DNA from: Antedon bifida
Taxonomy: Eukaryota > Echinodermata > Crinoidea > Comatulida > Antedonidae
Reading direction: 5' to 3'
Length of the DNA: 64,000 bases
NCBI GenBank assembly: GCA_963402885.1
Contig: OY727099.1
Span: forward strand, 8,296,001-8,360,000
Positions 34,510-45,409 of the stretch are shown piece by piece. The notes under the pieces were generated by a model. That model saw only the letters and a program-made list of their open reading frames with translations. It did no database searches and was not told the origin of the DNA. The position numbers and the translations under genes are program-made. Each line of letters begins with the position of its first letter. The first letter of the stretch is position 1.

Positions 34510-36480
34510 AATTGAATGCTATTTAACTAAAAAACACGCTCTCAGGGAAAAATCACAGAAATTGCATAACTGTACCTTTAAATTTATTTATAAAGTAAAG
34601 TCAAACAAGATAAAATCAGGTCTATTTAAGCAATTGAATGCTGTTTAATTAAAAAACTCGCTCTCAAGGAAAATCTCAGAAATTACGTAACTGTACTTTT
34701 AAATTTATTTTTATTGAATGAAATTATTAGTGTTTATCACATGGAACTAAAGTAAACTCAAACAAGAAAAAATCAGGTCTATTTAAGCAATTGAATGCTG
34801 TTTAATTAAAAAACTCGCTCTCAAGGAAAATCACATAAATTACGTAACTGTACCTTTAAATTTATTTTTATTGAATGAAATTATTAGTGTTCATCACATG
34901 GAACTAAAGTAAACTCAAACAAGAAAAAATCATGTCTATTTAAGCAATTGAATGCTGTTTAATTAAAAAACTCGCTCTCAAGGAAAATCACAGAAATTAC
35001 GTAACTGTACCTTTAAATTTATTTTTATTGAATGAAATTATTAGTGTTCATCACATGGAACTAAAGTAAACTCAAACAAGAAAAATCAGGTCTATTTAAG
35101 CAATTGAATGCTGTTTAATTAAAAAACTCGCTCTCAAGGAAAATCACAGAAATTACGTAACTGTACCTTTAAATTTATTTTTATTGAATGAAATTATTAG
35201 TGTTCATCACATGGAACTAAAGTAAAGTTAAACAAGATAAAATCAGGTCTATTTAAGCAATTGAATGCTGTTTAATTAAAAAACTCGCTCTCAAGGAAAA
35301 TCACAGAAATTACGTAACTGTACCTTTAAATTTATTTTTATTGAATGAAATTATTGGTGTTCATCACTTGGAACTAAAGTAAAGTTAAAAAAGAAAAAAT
35401 CAGGTCTATTTAAGCAATTGAATGCTGTTTAATTAAAAAACTCGCTCTCAAGGAAAATCACAGAAATTACGTAACTGTACCTTTAAATTTATTTTTATTG
35501 AATGAAATTATTAGTGTTCATCACATGGAACTAAAGTAAAGTTAAACAAGAAAAAATCATGTCTATTTAAGCAATATAATGCTGTTTAATTAAAAAACTC
35601 GCTCTCAAGGAAAATCACAGAAATTACGTAACTGTACCTTTAAATTTATTTTTATTAAATGAAATTATTAGTGTTCATCACATGGAACTAAAGTAAAGTT
35701 AAACAAGAAAAAAAGCAGGTCTATTTAAGCAATTGAATGCTGTTTAATTAAAAAACTCGCTCTCAAGGAAAATCACAGAAATTACGTAACTGTACCTTTA
35801 AATTTATTTTTATTGAATGAAATTATTAGTGTTCATCACATGGAACTAAAGTAAAGTTAAAAAAGAAAAAATCAGGTCTATTTAAGCAATTGAATGCTGT
35901 TTAATTAAAAAACTCGCTCTCAAGGAAAATTTTAGAAATTACGTAACTGTACCTTTAAATTTATTTTTATTGAATGAAATTATTAGTGTTCATCACATGG
36001 AACTAAAGTAAACTCAAACAAGAAAAAATCAGGTCTATTTAAGCAATTGAATGCTGTTTAATTAAAAAACACGCTCTCAAGGAAAATCACAGAAATTACG
36101 TAACTGTACCTTTAAATTTATTTTTATTGAATGAAATTATTAGTGTTCATCACATGGAACTATAGTAAACTCAAACAAGAAAAAAATCAAGTCTATTTAA
36201 GCAATTGAATGCTGTTTAATTAAAAAACACGCTCTCAAGGAAAATCACAGAAATTACGTAACTGTACCTTTAAATTTATTTTTATTGAATGAAATTATTA
36301 GTGTTCATCACATAGAACTAAAGTAAAGTCAAACAAGATAAAACCAAGTCTATTTAAGCAATTGAATGCTGTTTAATTAAAAACACGCTCTCGGGGAAAA
36401 TCACAGAAATTACGTAATTGAATGCAATTATGCTATTGAATGCTGTTTAATTAAATAGCATTCAATTGCTCAAATAAGCT
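34510..36480. repeat. Satellite array, 156-157-bp unit, about 13 copies, ending in an inverted unit
   Basis: The unit landmark GAATGCTGTTTAATTAAAAA recurs at 34636, 34793, 34950, 35106 and onward to 36364, each followed by CTCGCTCTCAAGGAAAATCA, ACGTAACTGTACCTTTAAAT and GTGTTCATCACATGGAACTA. The first unit (34517) lacks about 38 bp. At 36440-36480 the last partial unit is in reverse (ATAGCATTCAATTGCTC), forming a small palindrome. It is highly homogeneous, so young or homogenised. Confidence 0.95.
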
Positions 36481-37920
36481 TGATTTTATTAGTGTTCATC
36501 ACATGGAAAAATAAATAAAAAAAAAATAAAATAAACTGCTTAACTTTTCCTTGATAGTGCGTTATATTAATATTTATAATATGTGAATAAAAGATACTGT
36601 ACATAAATTGACCCGATTAAATAATACTGTAGAGTAATAGATGAATATATAACATCTTGCACCTTAATATTTTGTATCATTGCAAATTTGTTTTCAACAG
36701 ATGCTGCAGTTTGTTGAGGAGCCAACAAGCTATGCAAGACAAAATAATTCAGCTACCATACACTCTAAAAAGAAACAAACAAATATTAAATGTCAACCAG
36801 GAACTAGATTGAGCACCAAAAAACAAAAGTATTATATCAGCCACAGTTTCTCTTAATATCATATAAATAAAACTAAACATTCTTATTCACCAGGTTTTAT
36901 TGTAGGACATTTTGATTATATAAATCCATTTACCTGAAAATGTATTTGAATTTCTTGGCTAAAATCACAAGCCCTTACGGCATTATCAACTGCAAGTTCA
37001 ATCAAGGTCATGAAAGTGTTTTGGTACAGCTGATTTTTATTATCCTACGGTAAAAAGAAAAAAAATCATAAAATAAAATATTCTATATAGATTAGAAGTC
37101 TGCAACATGTATACAAATAACACACCTATGCACTTGTTCTGACGAGTATGATAATATGAATATTATACCATAATTAATAATTAATATAACAGAGGACGCT
37201 GGTCATCAGTTTTGGAATAAACCTAATCAGAGTATTTTTACATTAAATTGTAAAAATGTATAAATTAAAATGTACATGTATAACATTGATTAATAAATAT
37301 AATGTTAGCTGGCATTTACTTCTTGACATTGTATAATAATTAATATATCGTAAAACACTAACGGTTGATATTGTGTGTAAATTAGTATGACTTCTATTCT
37401 AAAAAAAGTCTGTCTGTAGGGTAGGCCTAGAAGAGTATTATTATTACTAGGTGCTTGCTTCATCCCGCCTAGTAGTAGTAGTATAGTAGGTTGGGCTGGG
37501 CGCGCCTACCTGCTACTACTAGGCCTACTTACTACTACTGCTACACTCTTCTATTCTAGCTAGTAGGGCTACACTATAGTATAGGCCTAGCTAGCTAGCT
37601 AGAGGGCGTAGCTAGACCCCTAGGCTCAACATTAATTAACCAGGCCTAGGCTAGGCTACATAAGTTAAAAAATACCATTAATGAATTGAAAAGACAGCCT
37701 AGCCTAGACTAGGTTTCTTAGACGTTAAGCCCTGCCCACACAAGCCTTCCTGTAGTAGGCCGAGGGGTAGGCCTACATCATACAGCACCCGTTCCTCGAA
37801 ACACACACGGCAGCATTAAACAATCTTTGCTGCTGTCGCGTTCCTCTTCGTCGCACACACAATACTGTAATCAGACTTATATGCGAAATTACAGTGGAAA
37901 ACAAATACCCACGAACAAAT
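36481..37920. other. Interval with candidate minus-strand exons of unknown gene
   Basis: On minus, 37045-36934 reads DNKNQLYQNTFMTLIELAVD then NAVRACDFSQEIQIHFQ, between an acceptor-like ACCGTAG and a donor-like GTAAAT. A further possible exon at about 36715-36640 reads LLAPQQTAASVENKFAMIQN. The residues look protein-like but I do not recognise the family. The rest is AT-rich, then a TAGGCC-rich tract at 37430-37700. Confidence 0.3.
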
Positions 37921-37921
37921 G

Positions 37922-38000
37922 GTACAGGCAATACCTCAAGGAAAATGCAATATATGTAGGGCATATCCTCAGCGACGTGCTGCAGCAAACTGCCTATCAC
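37922..38000. repeat. Right arm of inverted repeat pairing with 32258-32340
   Basis: ACAGGCAATACCTCAAGGAA ... ATATATGTAGGGCATATCCT, then CAGCGACGTGCTGCAGCAAA, is the imperfect reverse complement of 32258-32340, 5.6 kb away. The pair brackets the satellite array. They may be the subterminal repeats of an element nested in the large one. Confidence 0.6.
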
Positions 38001-38249
38001 CTCGGTTAAACACGTCACGTTTTTTGATGAACGGTGGTCTCTTTGGCCATGCGCAGATCATGCCGGGAACCAGTACAAATATTGCGCCCTCTCTGGTGTG
38101 GCCTTGTTTCTGCCGTCTTCTTAGAGAGCACAGTGCGATGTCGTTTAGATACAAATCAAGCGATTAGAAAATGCGACAGGATCAACGACTATGTAACTTA
38201 TCATGACGTCATGGCTTCTTCTCCTGCTTTTCCGCGGTGGGTGATGATG

Positions 38250-41200
38250 AGGAGAGGGGACGGAGAAAGCGGAAACAATATGGATAAGCGAGGAGTTTTG
38301 AGAGGCCGTTGCCTAAAATGTTTTGAATGTGATGGTTTTATGGCAAGCATGGATATGATATGTTGTGCATATTGTGAGTGTCCTCCTGCTAAACATGAAC
38401 GCATTACAAATACAAGTGGTGATGTTGATAATGCGGTCGACGATGATGTTGGTAAGTGATTTTTTTACCTTACTATTATTACTATTAGTATTATAATTAT
38501 AGTTTATAGCCTGGCCCTAATAGGCTAGGCCTAGCCTAGGCCTACTACTAGTACTACTAACTAGCCTAGTAGTAGTAGGCCTACCGTACCTAGGGACACC
38601 CCTAACCATAGCCTAATCCCGCCTTAATCCACAGGATCGTCATTATTTATTACAACATGGGTCAGGGGTCCTGGCTAATGCTTACATTCTTTTGGATAGT
38701 AGCCTAGGCTAGTAAGCTCCCTAGCTCAAAATAAACCGTAGACAATTACTGAAAACTATGATATGTATGAAATTGTAAAGTTACACTTTAAAACTCACCA
38801 TCTATTAACAGTGTGTGAGGTCAATTTTTACCTATTTTCTAAAGCACCACAGACAGTTATTTGCAATTTAAGATCACTTGGGGATCACTTGTACTGTATG
38901 TAATCAATCATTTTGGATAGAAAGCTGAATATTAATAGATTCCTTACATACTTTTCTTATGAGCATTGGCTTAAAATAGGCTGTCAAAATAGCTACCATT
39001 TATCACTTGGGGTAATGGTTATGTTTATCTTTCTGTGACCTGTTTAAAGAATAGATGGTAATTATTACAATAATATAGTATTTTAGGTTAAATTATTATG
39101 TTATAAATATATATAGGGTAAATGTATTGGAATATGTACTGACTGTAGAGAACTTTAAGGGCTTTAACAAATATTTAAAAAATTTATTTAATTTTACAAA
39201 TTAAAATATGTTGGTTTTTTTTATCATCAGTTAACAAAATTGTAACAGCTGCACCCGCAGCTGCAGCATGTTCTTCAACTACATCTACAAGTCTACCCAG
39301 TTCTGGCTCCAGTTCCCCCACCAGTCCCCCAACCAATCTTCCTGCAACTAGCCTAGGTATTGTTATTTATTTTTTAAATAAAATAATATTAATATGTTCA
39401 GAAAATTTATGTAAGTTTCTACCTTTGTCATCTTCTTGAAAAGCTTTTTGAGTTTATATAAATGTATTACTGTATTGTTATTTTGGTGATTTACTCTTCA
39501 GTCGCAAATTTCAGTTATTATTTATATTACATCTTAAAAATAATAATTATTACCAAAATGCAGTACCCACTGCTTACTTAATTCAACCCTGGCAATAGTG
39601 CACCTAATAATATTGTATTAAGAAATTGTAATATTTTTACATCCACAGATATACAACACACCATTCCAGCACCTAGTTTTTCAATAATTCCCCCGATAAC
39701 GCCACAGAAAAGAAAACATAACTCATCCGACCCCGACTCATCCGACTCAAGTGAAGATGAAACATATATGCAAACATTTTGTAGCCGTCAGCAAAAACAC
39801 CTTCAGCGTATTGCCAATGAAATATCAACTTCACATTCAGCAGAAACAGGAGTGACATGTACATTCAATATTCAAGAAGTGAATGGACATTTTGAGTTCA
39901 TGTGTAGCATATGTGAAACATTAAACCAGGCAGGGCCATATAACCAACGTTTGCAAGCTATTAAGAGGCATGTTATTTGTGGATCCCATCTACAGAACAT
40001 CACAAGTTTACAATCTAAAGATGGAACTAACCAACAGTTAAGTCTGGCCAGGGCGGAATATCAGATAATATGCAAACAATTCCCAGATAAATTTTCATTT
40101 CATTCTGAAAACAAAGTAGCTACCTGTCTGGACTGTTCCAATGTTCATATATCATTGACAAGCACTAAAGGTTCCAAGCCCATCACTCGAGCTACAACTC
40201 ATATTTCATCCAAGAAACATCAGAGCAATTCTTCAAAGAACAATAGTAGGATCACATCGTTCTTCAAGGGGGCTCCAAAACCGAATACGTCATGACTATA
40301 TGGACCCATTCAACATTGTCATGGTTTCAGAAAATCAATAGTAACATACTGCACAAAAGGAAAAAATGTGAAATGTAATGTTGATGAATTAATTCAAGAT
40401 ACACATCCTGGCATGGATAATCGCATTGAGACTTGGTACAGTGACAAACACTATGATTGGGTAACGGAAGTCGATGCGGTGCCAATAGTAAAGACTGGAA
40501 CATTTCGACACAAACGTTGTGCTCGTTCAAATACAAATAATTCTTTTCCAAATAATGTCTGCTATTATTGTTCATTAATTCCGAATTTACCATCATTTAG
40601 AAAGCGAGCTTTAGCCCGTAATGGATATACAAGCAGACTTGTACCAAGAGGTGATGGGCTCAAATATGAAAATATGACACATGAAGAATCTTTGCAAACA
40701 CTTCGAAACTTAAAGAAACAGATAGAGAAAGGGAAGTCGGAAACTTTCCTTCTGAAAGCTGAGAATCTTAGACTTCGTCTAAGGCTAAGAAATACAAAAG
40801 AAAAATTGAAAGAACATGCATTGCGAGGTGATTACAGAGCCTTAGCCTATAACTTGAAACAAGCAGGGGAGAGTGGTCTATTAGATGACAATAATATATT
40901 GAAGGATTTTCTATCCACTATTTCATCAAATTTGAACAGAAAAGGTCCACAGGGTTGTCGTTACAAAGCTTCCTGCCAACAATTTTATGAAGTGATTATG
41001 TTATGGGGTGGCCCCAGACTGGCAGACTTTGTGACAAGAAATTTACTGGGCCCTAACGTTTCATCTATTAAAAGGTGGCGAAAAAAACAGGAGGTGAAAT
41101 TATTACCTGGACTTGATAAGAAAAACTTTGAAACTGTTTCACAGATATACAAAGATGCGAAGCAGAGACTAAATATCACTCAACCAATTCCAACACTTAT

Positions 41201-43674
41201 TGCAGAAGATGAGACTGCTATAATTGCTGAGATACGATATGACCAAGAGTCAGACAGTCTTGTTGGATTTTGTGGAATTGATGGAGAGAATCATAAGTGC
41301 CTGGATGACTATTCAATTGTACTTGGGAATGATGAAAATACCTATGACAAGCTCGTCTCAGCATTCAGAGAAAACAAAATTGGATCTTATGCACGTCTCA
41401 TTCTAATAAATCCACTTCATCAATATTTGCCACGCATACCAATCCTGATAATGCCAACGTGCAACCGCTTTTCTCACATAATGGTTCGACATCAACACCA
41501 AAGGATTCAGCGTTATTATGAACAACATATTGAGCCGGTGCTTGGACCACTTATCGGCGGGTCATCTGATGGTGATTCTCGTAGAAGAAAGTTGATGCTG
41601 GAAGAGGCCACTACAGCATATGGTGAAATGAAATTTAGGCCAATACCCAAAGCTTTGGGTTTTATCTATTCAGCACGCATGGAAAAAGATGTAGGCCTAC
41701 AGGATAATGGTTATACTGTACGCGGAGTTGGCGATCAAGATCCAATTCACAATCATAAGAAAGCTATTAACCCATTAGATTTGTCAACTCGCATACTACA
41801 TGTCGGACGCAACATCGCCACAATTAATCATCTCCACTTAGTGTATAATGAGTTCAATGCAATCCAACATGGTCTGTATAGAGACGATATATTACGCAGA
41901 GATCGACAAAATTGGGCTGCTGCTCAAAGACTTACATTTCTTAAAGTCCAGACTTGTTTACAAAACATAATAGATGGCAATGATGGCAAAATACCAAATT
42001 CAACAGTTCTAGGGACACTTCTTTATTTGACGATTGTATGGTTTTATGTTGAAATATTCTTTAGTGTTGTTGCAAGCCTTACAAAAAGAATCACATATGC
42101 AGCAACTGTCTCACATTTTTTTGGAATATGGAGAAATTGGATTCTAAACACCCCTAATCTAACATTGAAAAACAATTTTATCACCCGACAATGCTTTCAA
42201 GATATGCTCCTATCATGTCATTTTGCTGTTATGCTGATTGTTTACTATAGGGACAATCACCCAACATTACAATGCCGACTTGATCTTGTTGGGTCAGAAC
42301 CATGTGAAGTATACTTCAGTCAGAATGGCCAGTGGATAGGTAATCGTCATAACTATACCTTCTTAGACATGGTGTGTAATCGCAAACACATTATTAGATT
42401 AGATGCAATACGTGCAGATCCAAATGGTCCATCATTTTCTCGAGCGCATAAAAAGCAAGAAAACATTTGGGGAAAACAGTTCCCAGGTGAGCAGGCAAAC
42501 TTAGGCGTATATCCAGACGAAGGTGAAGAAATTGTTGCATGGAAAAAGGGCATCCAAATTGCAAGAAAGATGGCTGTTCAAGCTAGAATGCTTCCCGATC
42601 ATGTTAATGATAATCTCCATCCAGATCATGACGGCGGTGGTGATGATGATGATGATGATGACTGGTTTTACAGGCCATTTAGAAAATACCAAGCTGGACC
42701 AGCATGTGACGATGATGATGATGGGGATGATGTTGGAGGAGATGGCTTCTTTGATGATAACAACAATCCCCATTATTCTAACCCAGATAATGACCCCGGG
42801 GATGGCCCACATCACAGTGAACTAGGCGGGGAACTAACAATAACAAATGATGTCAATGGTGTCCGGCAGATATTTGATCAGCTTCCTGGTCTTGATGATC
42901 CATCTGATGAGTTAAGGTAATATCAAATTTGGTACATTACATCACTGCATTTTAATAGGTACTATCCTTTTTTTAGAAAATATTCAATATAATCATGTAC
43001 TGTATATTTATTACAGGAAAGTGGATCCAACAGTCTTAGTACCAGGATATGGACGTCAGTACAAGTCTACAATAGTTTCACAGCTCAATAGCAATCCCAC
43101 ACTTTCCTATGATAGGCTTGTTCGTGTACGTCAGAGACAAGATCAACAAAGTATAGAGACAAATGAAAAGGATGCCATCAATTTGTTTGATGATTTCGCA
43201 ATATACACTAATGCCAACTTTTTGATTGCTAACCTTCAGCGAATACGCAAGAAAGGGGCACGAACTGGATATATTGAATATAGACAGGCAGTACTATTTA
43301 CAGATGAGAGTTTAAAAGATCTACAAATGGTAGTGTGTGTTTATAAGTCTATTACACAAGAGGTTTATAATCATAGTAGTGAAATTATTACTGTAAAAGG
43401 AAGTGATATATTGTGCCCAGTTACCCTGAACTATGTGAATGAAGACAATACTTATACTATAAATACTGATATGGTTTCAAAAATCAAAGAACTTGTTACA
43501 TTGAAAACGCGTATACCCCCGCGTATACCACATAATTTTCCACAAGCCAATCTCCAAGACCAAACAGTTACCGACGATGGAAGAATTCGTTTTGTTGTAG
43601 AGCCATCGTCAAACAATGACCCCGGTTTAAGAAGATCAGTGCGATCTAGAACAGTAGTATCATTCTGTTCTTAA
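38250..43674 (+). pseudogene. Putative DDE transposase of unrecognised family, four exons, one in-frame TGA
   Basis: Exons 38250-38451, 39231-39356, 39649-42916 and 43017-43674 join in phase to about 1,415 codons. Exon 1 has a small zinc-binding module (GRCLKCFECDGF...CCAYCECPPAKH); exon 2 is Ser/Pro/Thr-rich. Exon 3 starts with two BED-like fingers (MCSICETL...HVICGSH; CLDCSNVH...HISSKKH), then a TGA at 40293-40295. The same frame continues without another stop through a coiled coil (about 40670-40800) into a large conserved-looking core. RNase H-like candidates for D/D/E are IAEDETAII, GGSSDGDSRRRK and WFYVEIFFS or EPCEVYFS. Other landmarks are PIHNHKKAINPLD, DRQNWAAAQRL and GQWIGNRHNY. An Asp-rich tail and last exon (LVPGYGRQYKSTIV) follow. 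TGA for CGA is a CpG transition, so one mutation may have killed it. I cannot name the family, but P/hAT-like insertion-containing DDE proteins are a possible comparison. Confidence 0.65.
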
Positions 43675-43679
43675 AGAAT

Positions 43680-44140
43680 TGACTTAGTCCAATAATATAT
43701 AATTTTTTATATGTTATTATCCACCAGTTGACGTTTTGATTTTTGTCTGGGAAATACATTTCGGATCAGACATGTACAATTATAAACTGTAAAAGGAAAG
43801 TGATGTTTTATGCCCAGTTTACTTGAACTATGAAAAATAGATATATATTATATTTGAGATTGCTAACCTTCAGTGAATACGCAAGAAAGGGGCATGAACT
43901 GGATATATACGAGTGTACGCCAGAGGTTTATAATTAGATGTACACTTATAACTGTAAAATGAAGTGATGTTTTATGCCCCGTTCACCTAAACTATGGGAA
44001 ATAGATATATTTGTTTCAACCTACTGTATATGGCTCGAATATTTTAACAGGTAGTTTAACCGACACTGGATTTTGGTAAATGGTAGTTCAAGTCCGTAGT
44101 ATTTTTCAGTAAAACAGGTAGCGCAAGTGCCTCATGTCTT
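43680..44140. repeat. Degenerate duplications of transposase last-exon sequence
   Basis: GTAAAAGGAAGTGATATATT...CCCAGTTACC from the last exon (43393) recurs at 43791 and again at 43955. GCTAACCTTCAGCGAATACG...GGGGCACGAACTGG (43228) recurs at 43862. The copies are out of order and full of stops. The stretch ends in the subterminal GGTAGY.CAAGTGCC motifs. Confidence 0.7.
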
Positions 44141-44195
44141 GAAGTGGCTGCTGCACCCCCCCGTTTGGTTTATATACAAGTGACCCCCCCGGGGG

Positions 44196-44473
44196 ACAAG
44201 TCAATGAAAGTACTTATCAATAAAGGGCTTAACGGTAAGGTGATGATGCCACGTGATGTTGTAGTTGATGAGGATGATAACATCATCATAGCAAGTATTG
44301 ACAGACTACAACTATTCAGTAGTGATGGACATTTTATCAAAAGAATTGATCAACAAGAAGATGGAATTAGTGTACCAGTACATCAGTTATGTATCATTTC
44401 TCATAACCCATGTATGGTTGCTGTAGCAAATGACTTGGCTGATACAATTAAAATATTGGATTATTCAAGTTAA
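44196..44473 (+). pseudogene. C-terminal NHL-repeat remnant (probable 3' part of copy C)
   Basis: Encodes DKSMKVLINKG, VVVDEDDNIIIAS, DRLQLFSSDGHFIKRIDQQE and CMVAVANDLADTIKILDYSS, then TAA. It starts within the same NHL blade where copy C is cut, which argues they are two halves of one gene. Against this, the 3' flank (TAACCAAACATGAATC...) is unlike copies A and B and shares text such as AATGCTTTT(C/T)CTT with the region after copy D. It is open but has no start of its own. Confidence 0.7.
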
Positions 44474-45400
44474 CCAAACATGAATCTTTCTTTTTTATAT
44501 TGTTACAGTACAAAGTTAAAGGAACAAAGAAAAAATCTTTTGTTTCCATATATCTGAAATGTAATATGTTTGTCTAGTTTTTAAAGAATGCTTTTCCTTT
44601 CCACACTAGGAAAGCCATTAGAGCCTTGACTGTCTTTTGCTAAAACTGTCTGCATAAAAATATAATATCAATCACTCTGTAAAAGTGATGAATCAGTTGG
44701 ATAGATCTTTGACTGTACTGTATGTTGCCGTCAGGTTTTGGCAAATGTCACAAATACCTAAATTGTTTGACTTATCACTTATTACTGATTTGTAGATTTT
44801 ATACTTGTTTTTATTTTATACTTCTATGTATGTTCTTCAACTCTGTTAATGGTTAAATAAAATTTAAAAAAAAACAATACAAAATCTTTTAAAAACTAAT
44901 TGTTGATTTTAAATGGACTGTATATTTTATTTTTCACATTGTATTGTAAATAAGCTAAATTTTAATCTTACGATGGGTCATTTTATTGTTTTATTTTTTA
45001 TAAGAAGAGACATTTGAAATTTTGATTAATTAAATATAAACAATTGTGTCATATTATATGTTCAATGGTTTTCAAAGTTTTCAATAAGGTACTTTCAAAT
45101 TTTCACATCATCTATGTTGACTGCTACCCTATTACGTCATTTGCAAACTGAATTATTATTATTTGTATTGGTTGTTTTCAATAAAGTTTTTGTTAATACA
45201 GGTTATTGCCTGGGTCTCATCACTAGAACGCTAGCCTTCGTTCTAAAAATGAAGGATCTCGGCTAGGCCTAAGCGGGACGGGAACAGTCGACTATGACCC
45301 ATGTGGATATGATCGTTGTGTGCACTGTTCAAATCTAAAAGTTCCTAATAATATACAGTAGATTGCCTATTAAAGATGTATTGTCCCCAAAAATTGAATT
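44474..45400. other. 3' flank of NHL remnant and repeat text
   Basis: Homologous in patches to 51380-51800. At 45296-45348 GTGGATATGATCGTTGTGTG...AATCTAAAAGTTCCT resembles 52868-52918 inside copy E, indicating a shared dispersed repeat. No gene seen. Confidence 0.4.
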
Positions 45401-45409
45401 CAATAAAAA

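Larger units (their letters stand above)
24456..44195. mobile_element. Candidate large (19.7 kb) TIR DNA transposon splitting an NHL gene
   Basis: The left end GGGTCACTCTTAAATATTTC continues CATACGGGGAGGTGCCGCA. The reverse complement of the right end is GGGTCACTTGTATATAAACC followed by AAACGGGGGGGTGCAGCA. These imperfect inverted repeats of about 38 bp lie exactly where NHL coding sequence stops (after NQIL) and resumes (DKS); only about four codons are lost. Subterminal motifs GGTAGCACAAGTG (24515, 24547) and GGTAGCGCAAGTG (44111), with variants GTAGTTTAAGTCC and GGTAGTTCAAGTCC, occur at both ends and resemble transposase-binding repeats. A multi-exon putative transposase gene lies at 38250-43674. 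Nested elements (Harbinger, MITE, a 2.7-kb TIR element, a satellite array) account for over half the length. No clean target duplication is visible, and the 3' flank after 44473 resembles copy D more than copies A/B. A rearrangement joining different copies is the alternative. Confidence 0.55.

Noticed and set aside
34510..36480. CRISPR-like regular repeat
   Set aside because: Units are contiguous 156-bp satellites without unique spacers, in a eukaryotic context.
38034..38249. Upstream extension of the transposase exon 1 (reading MVSLAMRRSCREPVQ...)
   Set aside because: The frame is open but composition is unlike the rest; the MMRRGDGESGNN start just before the Cys-rich module is more plausible. 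Not excluded.
42501..42825. Met/Ile-rich ORFs on both strands near 42.6 kb
   Set aside because: Out-of-frame readings of the Asp-codon (GAT) repeats in the transposase tail.
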